From Ferrovibrio sp046297895 (GTDB lineage: Bacteria; Pseudomonadota; Alphaproteobacteria; Ferrovibrionales; Ferrovibrionaceae): 64,000 bases of DNA. Shown piece by piece: positions 41,238 to 51,024 of the stretch. Location of the stretch: NCBI RefSeq assembly GCF_046297895.1, contig NZ_JBKBHC010000003.1:1-64000 (forward strand), written 5' to 3'. The stretch's first letter is position 1. Every line of letters starts with the position of its first letter. Under the pieces are notes generated by a model. It made no database searches, had not been told where the DNA came from, and was given only the letters and a program-made list of their open reading frames with translations. Made by a program: the position numbers and the translations under genes.

Positions 41238-42092
41238 ATGCACGCTACCCAGCCCTCGTCCGGCCAGCGCCAGCCGCAGTGGAAGGTCCCACAGTGGAAG
41301 GCCGTTGCCGCCGCCGCCCTTCTCGCGGGCGGCCTGCTTGCCGGCTGCACCACCGCACCGGCCGATCCGCAGGCCCGTGCCGCCTATGACGAGGCCAACG
41401 ATCCGCTCGAGCCGGTCAACCGCGCGCTGTTCGAATTCCACCAGGTGCTCGACAATTTCCTGCTCAAGCCGGTGGCTTTCGTCTATTCCACCCTGGTGCC
41501 CGAGCCGGCGCGCGAAGGCGTGCGCAACGCCCTGCTCAACCTCAAGACCCCGGTCTTCCTCGCCAACGACCTGATGCAGGGTGAGACCATGCGTGCCGGC
41601 GACACGCTGCAGCGCTTCGCCATCAATTCCACCATCGGCGTGCTGGGCGTGTTCGATGCCGCCGACAAGTGGTTCGGCATTCCGCGCCATACCGAGGATT
41701 TCGGCCAGACGCTCGCCGTCTGGGGCAGCGGCGAAGGCCCGTACCTGTTCATTCCGGTGATCGGTCCGAGCAATCCGCGCGACCTGGTCGGCCTGGCGGC
41801 CGATTCGGCGATGGACCCGCTCAACTGGTATCTGAACAACACCGATCGCCAGGAATGGATCTACGCCCGCACGGCGCTGACCGGCATCGATGCCCGCGCC
41901 GAGCTGCTTGAGACCCTCGACAATCTCGAAAAGACCTCGCTGGATTACTACGTCACGATGCGCAGCGTGTATCGCCAGCGCCGCGCCGACGAGATCGCCA
42001 ATCGCAAGCCGCGTCAGCCCTCGGTGTCGCCCACCATCAGCCAGGCCGCCGACGCGGGCAGCGAGATCGAGGTCAAGCCGGCCAAGCAATAA
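41238..42092 (+). CDS. mlaA: MlaA family outer-membrane lipoprotein (VacJ)
   Basis: This 284-residue protein has a lipoprotein signal with the lipobox LAGC (Cys near residue 37) after AVAAAALLAGG. The MlaA core follows: NDPLEPVNRALFEFHQVLDNF, FGQTLAVWGSGEGPYLFIPVIGPSNPRD and AINSTIGVLGVFDAADKWFG. It removes misplaced phospholipids from the outer leaflet with the MlaBCDEF system, which is not in this window. The ATG at 41238 has AGAGG about 10 bases upstream. A strong terminator follows. Confidence 0.94.
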   Translation: MHATQPSSGQRQPQWKVPQWKAVAAAALLAGGLLAGCTTAPADPQARAAYDEANDPLEPVNRALFEFHQVLDNFLLKPVAFVYSTLVPEPAREGVRNALLNLKTPVFLANDLMQGETMRAGDTLQRFAINSTIGVLGVFDAADKWFGIPRHTEDFGQTLAVWGSGEGPYLFIPVIGPSNPRDLVGLAADSAMDPLNWYLNNTDRQEWIYARTALTGIDARAELLETLDNLEKTSLDYYVTMRSVYRQRRADEIANRKPRQPSVSPTISQAADAGSEIEVKPAKQ

Positions 42093-42130
42093 CCGGCCGC
42101 CCTCCGCGCCAGACACGGCAGAACGGATTC

Positions 42131-42160
42131 AACGGCGCGCCAACAGGGCGCGCCGTTTTT
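42131..42160 (+). terminator. Rho-independent terminator after mlaA
   Basis: AACGGCGCGCC and GGCGCGCCGTT form a perfect 11-base-pair stem around AACAG, followed by TTTTTGTTT. It lies 39 bases after the mlaA stop and also faces the end of the convergent kinase gene. Confidence 0.88.
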
Positions 42161-42172
42161 GTTTGCTTCGGG

Positions 42173-44260
<2,088 letters not shown>

Positions 44261-44317
44261 CCCGGATCTGTTTCCCGATCCGACTCTGTCACAGGTGGTT
44301 GCGGAACGACAAAGGTT

Positions 44318-44854
44318 TTATGGCGCGTGGGCGCTACGCGGGCAGGCGGGAAACCAGTTTCTGTCGGCCTGCGCCGCCAGTGCTGCCAGTGCCGGCTGGG
44401 TCATGCGGTAGGGCAGCCACTCCTTCAGGTGGCCGATGCCGATGCGATGGTAGAATTCCCGTGTTGGATTCCAGTCCAGCACGTTCAGGTCGAGTCGCTT
44501 GCAGCCACGTGCATCTGCGATGGCGGCCAGCGCCGTGATCAACTGCCGCCCCAGGCCATGGCCGCGTGCGCGTTCCAGCACGAACAGGTCCTCGACATAG
44601 ATGCCGGCCCGCCCTTCCCAGGTGGAGTAATTGTGGAAGAACAGCGCGAATCCCACCGGCTCGCCGTGCAGTTCCGCGATCAGCGCTTCGAATCGCCTCT
44701 CATTGCCGAAGCCGTCGCGCAGAACATCCGCGGGTGTGATCTTCACGCTGCTCAGGGGTTCATTCTCATACAGCGCCAATGCCTGCACCAGACTCACGAT
44801 GGTGGCGGCATCGGCCGGCGTCGCCGGACGGATCAGGGTATTGCTCATGCTCAT
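44318..44854 (-). CDS. GNAT family N-acetyltransferase
   Basis: This 178-residue enzyme has LIRPATPADAATIVSLVQAL at the N terminus, the acetyl-CoA motif VLERARGHGLGRQLITALAA near residue 92, and LDLNVLDWNPTREFYHRIGI further on, a pattern close to spermidine/diamine-type GNATs. It would acetylate a small amine or amino group, but the substrate is not determinable. The ATG at 44854 overlaps the oxyR stop by four bases, so it is co-translated with oxyR, an unusual partner. Confidence 0.88.
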   Translation of the reverse strand: MSMSNTLIRPATPADAATIVSLVQALALYENEPLSSVKITPADVLRDGFGNERRFEALIAELHGEPVGFALFFHNYSTWEGRAGIYVEDLFVLERARGHGLGRQLITALAAIADARGCKRLDLNVLDWNPTREFYHRIGIGHLKEWLPYRMTQPALAALAAQADRNWFPACPRSAHAP

Positions 44855-45795
44855 GCTGTCTTGCTCTGCGATTCGGAAACCGGCTGCTTCAGCGCGGCCA
44901 CCAGGGCCTCGCCGAACAGGGTGAACTCCTTGGCACGCTGCGTGCCGCGCCGCCAGGCCAGGCCAATATGGCGCGCCGGCGCCTTGGCCTTGCCCTCGTT
45001 GGCCAGCGGGCGCGTCGTCACCTCGGTGCCGCGCAGGATGCCGGCATCCAGGGCCAGCCGGGGCAGCAGGGTGACGCCCAGGCCGCTATCGACCATCTGC
45101 ACCAAGGTGTGCAGCGACGTGGCGGCGAAACCGTCGCGCCGCGGCGATGGCGGCAGACGGCAGGCCGCCAGCGCATGGTCGCGCAGGCAATGGCCGTCTT
45201 CCAGCAGCAGCAGCGGCGCATCGGCCAGATCGTCCAGCTTCACCGACTGGCGTTTCGTCAGGACGTGGTCGCTGCGGCAGGCCACCATGAATTCGTCGTC
45301 GAAGAGTTCCAGCGTGTCCAGCGCGCCGCCTTCATAGGGCAGGGCGATCAGCAGCAGGTCGAGCTTGCCGGCCTGCAGCTGGTCGACCAGCCGCGCGGTG
45401 AGATCCTCGCGCAGGAACAGCCGCAGGTCGGGAAAGCGCCGCCGCAGCGCGGGCAGCACGCGCGGCAGCAGGAAAGGCGAAATCGTCGGGATCACGCCCA
45501 GGCGCAGCGGCCCGCTCAAGGGCGCGGCGGCGGCGCGGGCCAGCAGCACCATCTCCTCCGCCTCGCGCAGCAATTCGCGCGCCCGCCCGGCCAGCTCCTC
45601 GCCCAGCGGGGTGAGCACCACCTTGCGCTTGGTGCGGTCCACCAGGGCGGCGCCGAGCTGGGTCTCCAGCTCCTGGATGCCGGCCGATAGCGTCGACTGG
45701 GTGACGAAACAGGCCTCGGCGGCCTTGCCGAAATGGCGGATTTCCGCCAAAGCGACCAGATAGCGCCATTGCCTCAGGGTGGGCAGGTTCAGCAT
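44851..45795 (-). CDS. oxyR: LysR-type hydrogen peroxide sensor OxyR
   Basis: This 314-residue LysR-type regulator has an N-terminal HTH (HFGKAAEACFVTQSTLSAGI at residues 21-40) and the redox pair Cys203 and Cys212 in LEDGHCLRDHALAAC. The spacing equals that of the E. coli Cys199/Cys208 switch. Peroxide oxidises the pair and turns it into an activator of ahpC. The ATG at 45795 gives the standard OxyR length; no clear ribosome-binding site is visible. It is divergent from ahpC across a region rich in dyads, and its stop overlaps a GNAT gene. Confidence 0.94.
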   Translation of the reverse strand: MLNLPTLRQWRYLVALAEIRHFGKAAEACFVTQSTLSAGIQELETQLGAALVDRTKRKVVLTPLGEELAGRARELLREAEEMVLLARAAAAPLSGPLRLGVIPTISPFLLPRVLPALRRRFPDLRLFLREDLTARLVDQLQAGKLDLLLIALPYEGGALDTLELFDDEFMVACRSDHVLTKRQSVKLDDLADAPLLLLEDGHCLRDHALAACRLPPSPRRDGFAATSLHTLVQMVDSGLGVTLLPRLALDAGILRGTEVTTRPLANEGKAKAPARHIGLAWRRGTQRAKEFTLFGEALVAALKQPVSESQSKTA

Positions 45796-45804
45796 GGCGC
45801 TATT

Positions 45805-45873
45805 TAATCGACTGAGCCGATTATTTTCAACGGAATTATCCGTTAGACCAATAATTAGAAAGCGTCTAATTAT
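45805..45873. promoter_or_regulatory. Dyad-rich oxyR/ahpC control region
   Basis: Three perfect inverted repeats lie in a row: TAATCG/CGATTA (45805-45823), AACGGA/TCCGTT (45829-45844) and ATAATTAGA/TCTAATTAT (45851-45873). The last contains TTAG-N7-CTAA, the same layout as the OxyR half-site ATAG-N7-CTAT, and a T-N11-A LysR core. The stretch is much more AT-rich than its surroundings. Confidence 0.6.
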
Positions 45874-45969
45874 CACTTCGAGCGGGACACGGGGGCATCG
45901 CCAATGCCTCGACCAGCCCCGCCGCCCCAGACCTGAGCCATTCGTATCCAAGAGAGGAGCGTTTTTCAC

Positions 45970-46509
45970 ATGCTGACCATCGGCGACAAGTTCCCCGCCT
46001 TCAATCTCAAGGCCGTCGTGTCCACCGACCCGAAGAAGGCCTTCACCGACATCTCCAGCGAGTCCGACAAGGGCAAGTGGAAGGTCGTGTTCTTCTGGCC
46101 GAAGGACTTCACCTTCGTCTGCCCGACCGAGATCGCGGCCTTCGGCAAGCTGAACGGCGACTTCAACGACCGCGATGCCGTCGTCTACGGCGTGTCGACC
46201 GACTCCGAGTTCGTGCACCTGGCGTGGCGCAACAACCACGCGGATCTGAAGGATCTGCCGTTCGCCATGATCGCCGACATCAAGCGCGAGCTGAGCCAGC
46301 AGCTCGGCATCCTCGACAAGGCCGAGGGCGTCTGCCTGCGCGCCACCTTCATCGTCGATCCGGAAGGCATCATCCGCTTCGTGTCGGTGAACGATCTCAG
46401 CGTCGGCCGCAATCCGCAGGAAGTGCTGCGCGTGCTCGACGCCCTGCAGACCGACGAGCTTTGCCCCTGCAACTGGCAGAAGGGCGAAGAGGTCCTGAAG
46501 GCCGCCTAA
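45970..46509 (+). CDS. ahpC: Alkyl hydroperoxide reductase C (peroxiredoxin)
   Basis: This 179-residue peroxiredoxin has the peroxidatic Cys51 in FTFVCPTE and C-terminal Cys165 and Cys167 in ELCPCNW as likely resolving residues. It reduces hydrogen and organic peroxides. AGAGGAG precedes the ATG at 45970. It is divergent from oxyR, so peroxide control is expected. Downstream ahpD, rather than ahpF, supplies the likely reductant, as in the mycobacterial AhpC/AhpD system. Confidence 0.95.
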   Translation: MLTIGDKFPAFNLKAVVSTDPKKAFTDISSESDKGKWKVVFFWPKDFTFVCPTEIAAFGKLNGDFNDRDAVVYGVSTDSEFVHLAWRNNHADLKDLPFAMIADIKRELSQQLGILDKAEGVCLRATFIVDPEGIIRFVSVNDLSVGRNPQEVLRVLDALQTDELCPCNWQKGEEVLKAA

Positions 46510-46526
46510 GGCACCAGACAGGGATT

Positions 46527-46550
46527 CGCCGTGCCCGGCAGGGCACGGCG
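46527..46550 (+). terminator. Intercistronic hairpin between ahpC and ahpD
   Basis: CGCCGTGCCC and GGGCACGGCG form a perfect 10-base-pair stem with a GGCA loop, 17 bases after the ahpC stop. No T-run follows, so it is likely to stabilise or enrich ahpC message over ahpD. Confidence 0.6.
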
Positions 46551-46583
46551 GATACCCGCGCCAGATCTGAAAGGAATTCAGCC

Positions 46584-47150
46584 ATGAGCCTCGAAAGCCT
46601 GAAGAACCGCCTGCCCGACTATGCCCGCGACCTCAAGCTCAACCTGGGCTCGCTCGCCGCCGAACCGGGCCTGACCGAGCAGCAGCGCGCCGGCACCTTC
46701 GTCGCCTCCGCGCTCGCCGCCCGCGAGCCGTCCACGATCCGTGCCATCCTGGCCGAATTCGGTGCGCAGCTCTCGCCCGAGGCGCTGACCGCCGCCAAGG
46801 CCGCAGCCGCGATCATGGGCATGAACAACATCTACTACCGCTTCGTCCATCTGATGGGCGAGGGCGGCGGTGAGAACCAGTACAAGACCCTGCCGGCCAA
46901 GCTGCGCATGAACGTGATCGGCAAGCCCGGCGTGGAGAAGGTCGATTTCGAACTCTGGTCCCTTGCCGTGTCTGCCGTGAAGGGCTGTGGCATGTGCGTC
47001 ATCGCCCACGAGCATGAACTGCGCAAGGCCGGCATGACCGCCGAGCAGGTGCAGCAGGCGGTGCGCATCGCCGCGGTGGTGCATGCCGTCGCCGTCACCC
47101 TGGATGGCGAGACTGCCATGGGCGGTGAACTGGCCGCCGCCGCCGAGTAA
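46584..47150 (+). CDS. ahpD: Alkyl hydroperoxide reductase AhpD
   Basis: This 188-residue helical protein has the catalytic CxxC (Cys135 and Cys138 in KGCGMCVIAHEHE) and nearby His142, with Glu123 in VDFELWS, matching the proton relay of mycobacterial AhpD. It is a thiol peroxidase and relay protein that regenerates AhpC. AAAGGAA lies upstream of the ATG at 46584. A strong terminator follows the gene. Confidence 0.95.
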   Translation: MSLESLKNRLPDYARDLKLNLGSLAAEPGLTEQQRAGTFVASALAAREPSTIRAILAEFGAQLSPEALTAAKAAAAIMGMNNIYYRFVHLMGEGGGENQYKTLPAKLRMNVIGKPGVEKVDFELWSLAVSAVKGCGMCVIAHEHELRKAGMTAEQVQQAVRIAAVVHAVAVTLDGETAMGGELAAAAE

Positions 47151-47211
47151 CGCACCGGCGATCGTTTCGAATATCTGCCCGGGCCTCCCGCCCCTCCGCC
47201 CGGCAGATCCT

Positions 47212-47265
47212 GGGGCCGCCGCGACAGTCCCCCGTCTTGCACCGCGGCGGCCCCTTATTTTTTCC
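47212..47265 (+). terminator. Rho-independent terminator after ahpD
   Basis: GGGGCCGCCGCG (47212-47223) pairs perfectly over 12 bases with CGCGGCGGCCCC (47243-47254), with a 19-base loop, then TTATTTTTT. A second, bulged stem (TCTGCC...GGCAGA) lies just upstream. Confidence 0.85.
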
Positions 47266-47529
47266 GTTTCATGAAATTTGCCGGCCCCCGGCAGGCTCTT
47301 TTACCCATACGGCGGTCCGGAATCTGAATCCTGGACGTGCATTGCAGGGCTTGGGGGCGCGATTTTTCCATCTTGGCGGTACTTTTTTGCAGCCCGCAGC
47401 CCGCCGAAGGGACGTTATTTCCCGGTAACCTGCTGAAATCGCATATATCCCCTGTTAACGACTGCCGGTAGATTGTGATTATCCACAATTCACGGTGCGC
47501 CGTAGGCGGACCATTCCCGGGAGTCGATC
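47266..47529. other. Non-coding gap before the chemoreceptor gene
   Basis: No convincing gene is seen here. It holds a TGCCGG/CCGGCA hairpin near 47279-47293, a moderately AT-rich stretch around 47425-47490 that may carry the chemoreceptor promoter, and GGGAG just before the ATG at 47530. Confidence 0.5.
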
Positions 47530-50031
47530 ATGCGTATCCGCGCCAGCTTCTTGGTGTTTGTCGGTCTGATGGCGATCATCGTTCTCGGCCTGGCCGGCTG
47601 GGTGATCAACGACGGCCTGCGCGAGCGCGCCAATGCCATCGATGCCCGCGGCCTGGCCGCCACCCAGGGCGAGCTGCTGCGCCTGGTGGAACTGATCGGC
47701 ATCGAGCGCGGCGCCTATAATGCCGCGCTGCGCGACGAGAAAACGACAGACCCGAACGGGGATTTCCTGGCCAAGCCGCGCAAGGCCTCGGACGACACCA
47801 TTGCCGCCGCCCTGGCCAACGGTCGCGCCTCCGGTCATCCCGCCATCGACCTCGCCGCGATCCAGGCGCTTCAGGCCGGACTGCAGGACTGGCGCAAGAA
47901 GGTGGAGGCCGCCGTCACCCGGCCGATGGCCGAGCGGCCGGCCGATGTGATGAACGGCTATGTCCCGGCCCTGGCCGACATGGTCAACAAGCTGACGCCG
48001 CTGCTCAACCGCATCGATTCCGCGATCAGCCGCTCCGACGACGATGTCGCCATGCCGATGACCATCGCGCGGCTGGCTGCCGACATGCGCGCCGAGGCTA
48101 GCATCCGCGGCACCACCACGGTGAATGTGATCGCTTCCGCCAAGCCGATCCCGCCCGCCACCCGGATCTTCCTTGCCGAGCAGAGCGGCAAGGTGGATGC
48201 CATCTGGGCCCGCGTGGTCATGACCATGGGCATGATCGATGCGTCGCCCAATCTGAAGGAAAAGGTCGAGCAGACCCGCAAGAGCTTCTATGTCGACCTC
48301 AAGCAGATGCTCGACGGCATCTATGGCGCCAGCGACAAGGGCGAGCCCTATCCTTTTGCCAATATCGGCGAATTCCGCAGCAAGCAGAATCCGCTGCTCT
48401 ATACCGCCGGCTATATGCGCGACGCCGCCATCGAGGATGCCCTCAAGGTGGCCGATGCGCTGATCGTGGAGCGCACGCGGCATGTCGCCATCGAGGCCGG
48501 CGTGGCTGCCATTGCCGTACTGGTGCTGATCATCGGCACCCTCTTCTTCCTGCGCCGCGTGATCGCGCCGCTGGCCGTGATCACCAACACCATGACGCGC
48601 ATTGCCCATGGCGAATCCGCCGAGATCGGCTATGCCGACCGCAAGGACGAGGTGGGCGACATGGCTCAGGCGCTCAGTGTGTTCCAGCGCAATGCCGAGG
48701 AAAAGACCAAGCTCGAGTCCGAGGAGCGCGCCCGTGCCGAGGCCGAGGCGAAGCGCATGGCAGGCCAGCGCGAGGCCGAGGCCGCGATCAGCCGCGAGAT
48801 CGCGCAGTTCTGCGCTGCCGTCGGCGATGGCGATTTCTCGCGGCGCATCGATCTTGCCGGCAAGGACGGCGTCTTTGCCGAACTCTCGGGTCAGCTCAAT
48901 GGCCTGGCCGATACCATGCAGGGCGTGATGTCCGATCTGGGCGGCGTGTTGCAGGCCATGGCCAGCGGCGATCTCAGCCGTAATGCCGCCGGCAGCTACA
49001 AGGGCGCCTTCGCGTCGCTGGCCCAGGCCGCGCGCGACACCGTGGCGCGGCTGCGCGACTTCGCCCAGCGCCTGGCCGAAAGCGCCGAAACGGTGAAGAC
49101 CGCCTCGGCCGAGATTTCGTCGGGCAGCCAGGACCTGGCGCAGCGGACGGAATCGCAGGCGGCCTCGATCGAGGAGACCGCCGCCTCGATGCACGAGATC
49201 ACCGCGACAGTGAAGCAGAATGCCGACAATGCCCAGGCGGCGAACCAGTTGGCGTTGGCAGCCCGCGACAGCGCCCAGAAGGGTGGCAGCGTGGTCGGCG
49301 ATGCCGTCGCCGCCGTGACGCAGATCGAGGAAAGCGCACGCAAGATCTCCGACATCGTGTCGCTGATCGACGAAATCGCCTTCCAGACCAACCTGCTGGC
49401 GCTGAACGCCTCGGTGGAGGCGGCGCGCGCCGGCGAGGCGGGCAAGGGCTTTGCCGTGGTGGCGCAGGAAGTGCGCGCCCTGGCCCAGCGCAGCGCCAAT
49501 GCCAGCAAGGATATCAAGGCGCTGATCACGGAATCGAATGCCCAGGTGAAGACGGGTGCGGCACTGGTGAACCAGACCGGTGCATCGCTGACCGAGATCG
49601 TGGCTGCGATCAAGAAGGTCACCGACATCGTGGCCGAGATCGCCGCCGCCAGCCGCGAGCAGGCCACGGGCCTAGAGCAGATCAACACCGCCGTTGGCCA
49701 GATGGACGAGATGACCCAACGCAACGGCGCCCTGGTGGAAGAGACCTCGGCCTCGGCGCAGAATCTCGCCAACCAGGCGGGCGAGCTTTCGGCGCTGGTT
49801 GGCTTCTTCAAGCTCGACAGTTCCACGGTTTCCGCGCAGAAACCTGCTGCCGTGAGACCCGTCGCCGCGGCGCCGGCGAGCACGAAGCCGGCCGCACCCG
49901 GCCGGCCCGCCGCCAGCAGTCCCGCTCCCGGCAGCGCCGCGCCCGGCAGTGCCGCCGCAGGCAACCCAAAACCCGCGAGCGCGAAGCCGGCCGCACCGGC
50001 GCCGGGTGACGACGACTGGCAGGAATTCTGA
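47530..50031 (+). CDS. Methyl-accepting chemotaxis protein with C-terminal WxxF tether
   Basis: This 833-residue chemoreceptor has a first membrane segment at about 8-27 and a helical periplasmic domain to about 315. A second membrane segment follows (EAGVAAIAVLVLIIGTLFFL), then HAMP-type segments and a classic signalling hairpin tip IDEIAFQTNLLALNASVEAA with GKGFAVVAQEVRALAQRSA. The tail is an Ala/Pro/Lys-rich linker ending in DDDWQEF, which resembles the CheR/CheB-binding pentapeptide of major receptors. GGGAG lies six bases before the ATG. No che genes are nearby; the ligand is unknown. Confidence 0.93.
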   Translation: MRIRASFLVFVGLMAIIVLGLAGWVINDGLRERANAIDARGLAATQGELLRLVELIGIERGAYNAALRDEKTTDPNGDFLAKPRKASDDTIAAALANGRASGHPAIDLAAIQALQAGLQDWRKKVEAAVTRPMAERPADVMNGYVPALADMVNKLTPLLNRIDSAISRSDDDVAMPMTIARLAADMRAEASIRGTTTVNVIASAKPIPPATRIFLAEQSGKVDAIWARVVMTMGMIDASPNLKEKVEQTRKSFYVDLKQMLDGIYGASDKGEPYPFANIGEFRSKQNPLLYTAGYMRDAAIEDALKVADALIVERTRHVAIEAGVAAIAVLVLIIGTLFFLRRVIAPLAVITNTMTRIAHGESAEIGYADRKDEVGDMAQALSVFQRNAEEKTKLESEERARAEAEAKRMAGQREAEAAISREIAQFCAAVGDGDFSRRIDLAGKDGVFAELSGQLNGLADTMQGVMSDLGGVLQAMASGDLSRNAAGSYKGAFASLAQAARDTVARLRDFAQRLAESAETVKTASAEISSGSQDLAQRTESQAASIEETAASMHEITATVKQNADNAQAANQLALAARDSAQKGGSVVGDAVAAVTQIEESARKISDIVSLIDEIAFQTNLLALNASVEAARAGEAGKGFAVVAQEVRALAQRSANASKDIKALITESNAQVKTGAALVNQTGASLTEIVAAIKKVTDIVAEIAAASREQATGLEQINTAVGQMDEMTQRNGALVEETSASAQNLANQAGELSALVGFFKLDSSTVSAQKPAAVRPVAAAPASTKPAAPGRPAASSPAPGSAAPGSAAAGNPKPASAKPAAPAPGDDDWQEF

Positions 50032-50043
50032 TATGCAGTCCCG

Positions 50044-50583
50044 ATGACGGGACGCCATCATTCCGCTCCGGTGCAGCTCAGCACGGCGCAACCGCGCAAG
50101 GTGATCTGTGCCGCGCCCGATCTCGTGGCGCCGCATGTGATCGATCCGCGCCTGCTGCGGCTGCTGCGCGACTGGCAGGGCTGGCGCGGTGCGCGGGCAT
50201 TGCCGTCACGCGCCGATTTCGGGGCCGAGCGCCTGCAATACCTGCTGGGTCATGTTTTTCTGCTCGATATCGTGGCGGGCGAGGGCGGACCGCGTTTCCG
50301 CTATCGCCTGTTCGGCAGTGCGGTGACGATGTATCGCGGCTTCGATCTCACCGGCCAGTTCCTCGACCAGCATCCCGATCCGGCCTTCGCCAGCCGCGTG
50401 CATGAGGCCTATCTGCAGTCGATGACCGCGCGCCAGCCATTATGGGCCGCCGTCGCGGGCTTCACCATGCATGGCCTGTCGGCGAATTTCGAGGGCCTGA
50501 TCCTGCCGCTGGCTTCCGACGGCGAGACGCCCGACATGATGCTGTCGGCGCAGATCATGACGCCGGGCGACAGCCCGGCTTGA
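50044..50583 (+). CDS. PAS_5-type PAS domain protein (copy D)
   Basis: This 179-residue protein has the family pattern LLRDWQGWRGARALPSRADF, then LLGHVFLLDIV, the core GPRFRYRLFGSAVTMYRGFD and LTGQFLDQHP. It starts 12 bases after the chemoreceptor stop without its own clear ribosome-binding site, suggesting translational coupling. That could mean it works with the receptor, which is inference. There is no output domain. Confidence 0.75.
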   Translation: MTGRHHSAPVQLSTAQPRKVICAAPDLVAPHVIDPRLLRLLRDWQGWRGARALPSRADFGAERLQYLLGHVFLLDIVAGEGGPRFRYRLFGSAVTMYRGFDLTGQFLDQHPDPAFASRVHEAYLQSMTARQPLWAAVAGFTMHGLSANFEGLILPLASDGETPDMMLSAQIMTPGDSPA

Positions 50584-50627
50584 CCCGCCCGCGCGGCTGC
50601 GCCATATCGCCCGCGCATATCTTTCCA

Positions 50628-50676
50628 GCCGGGACGACCCGGCATTCCCGGACCAGACGGTGGGGACGACCCTGCC
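50628..50676 (+). promoter_or_regulatory. Guanidine-II (mini-ykkC) riboswitch
   Basis: Two hairpins, each with an ACGA loop, lie in tandem. GCCGGG-ACGA-CCCGGC (50628-50643) has a perfect 6-bp stem; GGTGGGG-ACGA-CCCTGCC (50659-50676) has a 7-bp stem including two G-U pairs. The linker is 15 bases. Two stem-loops with ACGR loops define the guanidine-II class. The AAGGAGG of the exporter gene follows about 10 bases later, fitting control of translation. The gene downstream is a SugE/Gdx exporter, the typical target. Confidence 0.88.
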
Positions 50677-50700
50677 AGTGCAGCGAAGGAGGCATTCGCC

Positions 50701-51021
50701 ATGGCATGGATCATTCTGTTTTTTGCGGGTCTCGCCGAGGTGGGCTGGGCCGTGGGTCTGAAATACACCGAGGGCTTTTCGCGGCTCTGGCCCACGATTG
50801 GCACGGTCGCTTCGATGATCGTCAGCCTGTGGCTGCTTGGCCTGGCGCTGAAGGATCTGCCGCTGGGCACCGCCTATGCGATCTGGACCGGCATCGGCAC
50901 GGTGGGCACCGCGATCCTCGGCATCGTGCTGTTCGGCGAAAGCGCGGCCGCGCTGCGGCTGGCCTGCATCGGCCTGATCGTGGCCGGCATCGTGGGGCTC
51001 AAGCTGGTGACGCCGGCCTGA
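50701..51021 (+). CDS. gdx: SMR-family guanidinium exporter (Gdx/SugE type)
   Basis: This 106-residue protein has four membrane segments and the SMR catalytic Glu13 in FFAGLAEVGWAVGLKYTEGF. The signature IWTGIGTVGTAILGIVLFGES is of the SugE/Gdx subgroup rather than EmrE. Gdx proteins export guanidinium in exchange for protons. AAGGAGG lies eight bases before the ATG, and the guanidine-II riboswitch sits just upstream. Its stop is three bases from that of livF on the other strand. Confidence 0.93.
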   Translation: MAWIILFFAGLAEVGWAVGLKYTEGFSRLWPTIGTVASMIVSLWLLGLALKDLPLGTAYAIWTGIGTVGTAILGIVLFGESAAALRLACIGLIVAGIVGLKLVTPA

Positions 51022-51024
51022 GGG

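Noticed and set aside
47330..47346. TGGACGTGCATTGCA resembling a sigma-54 promoter before the chemoreceptor
   Set aside because: The GG and GC elements are nine bases apart instead of ten, and the first half does not match TGGCAC.
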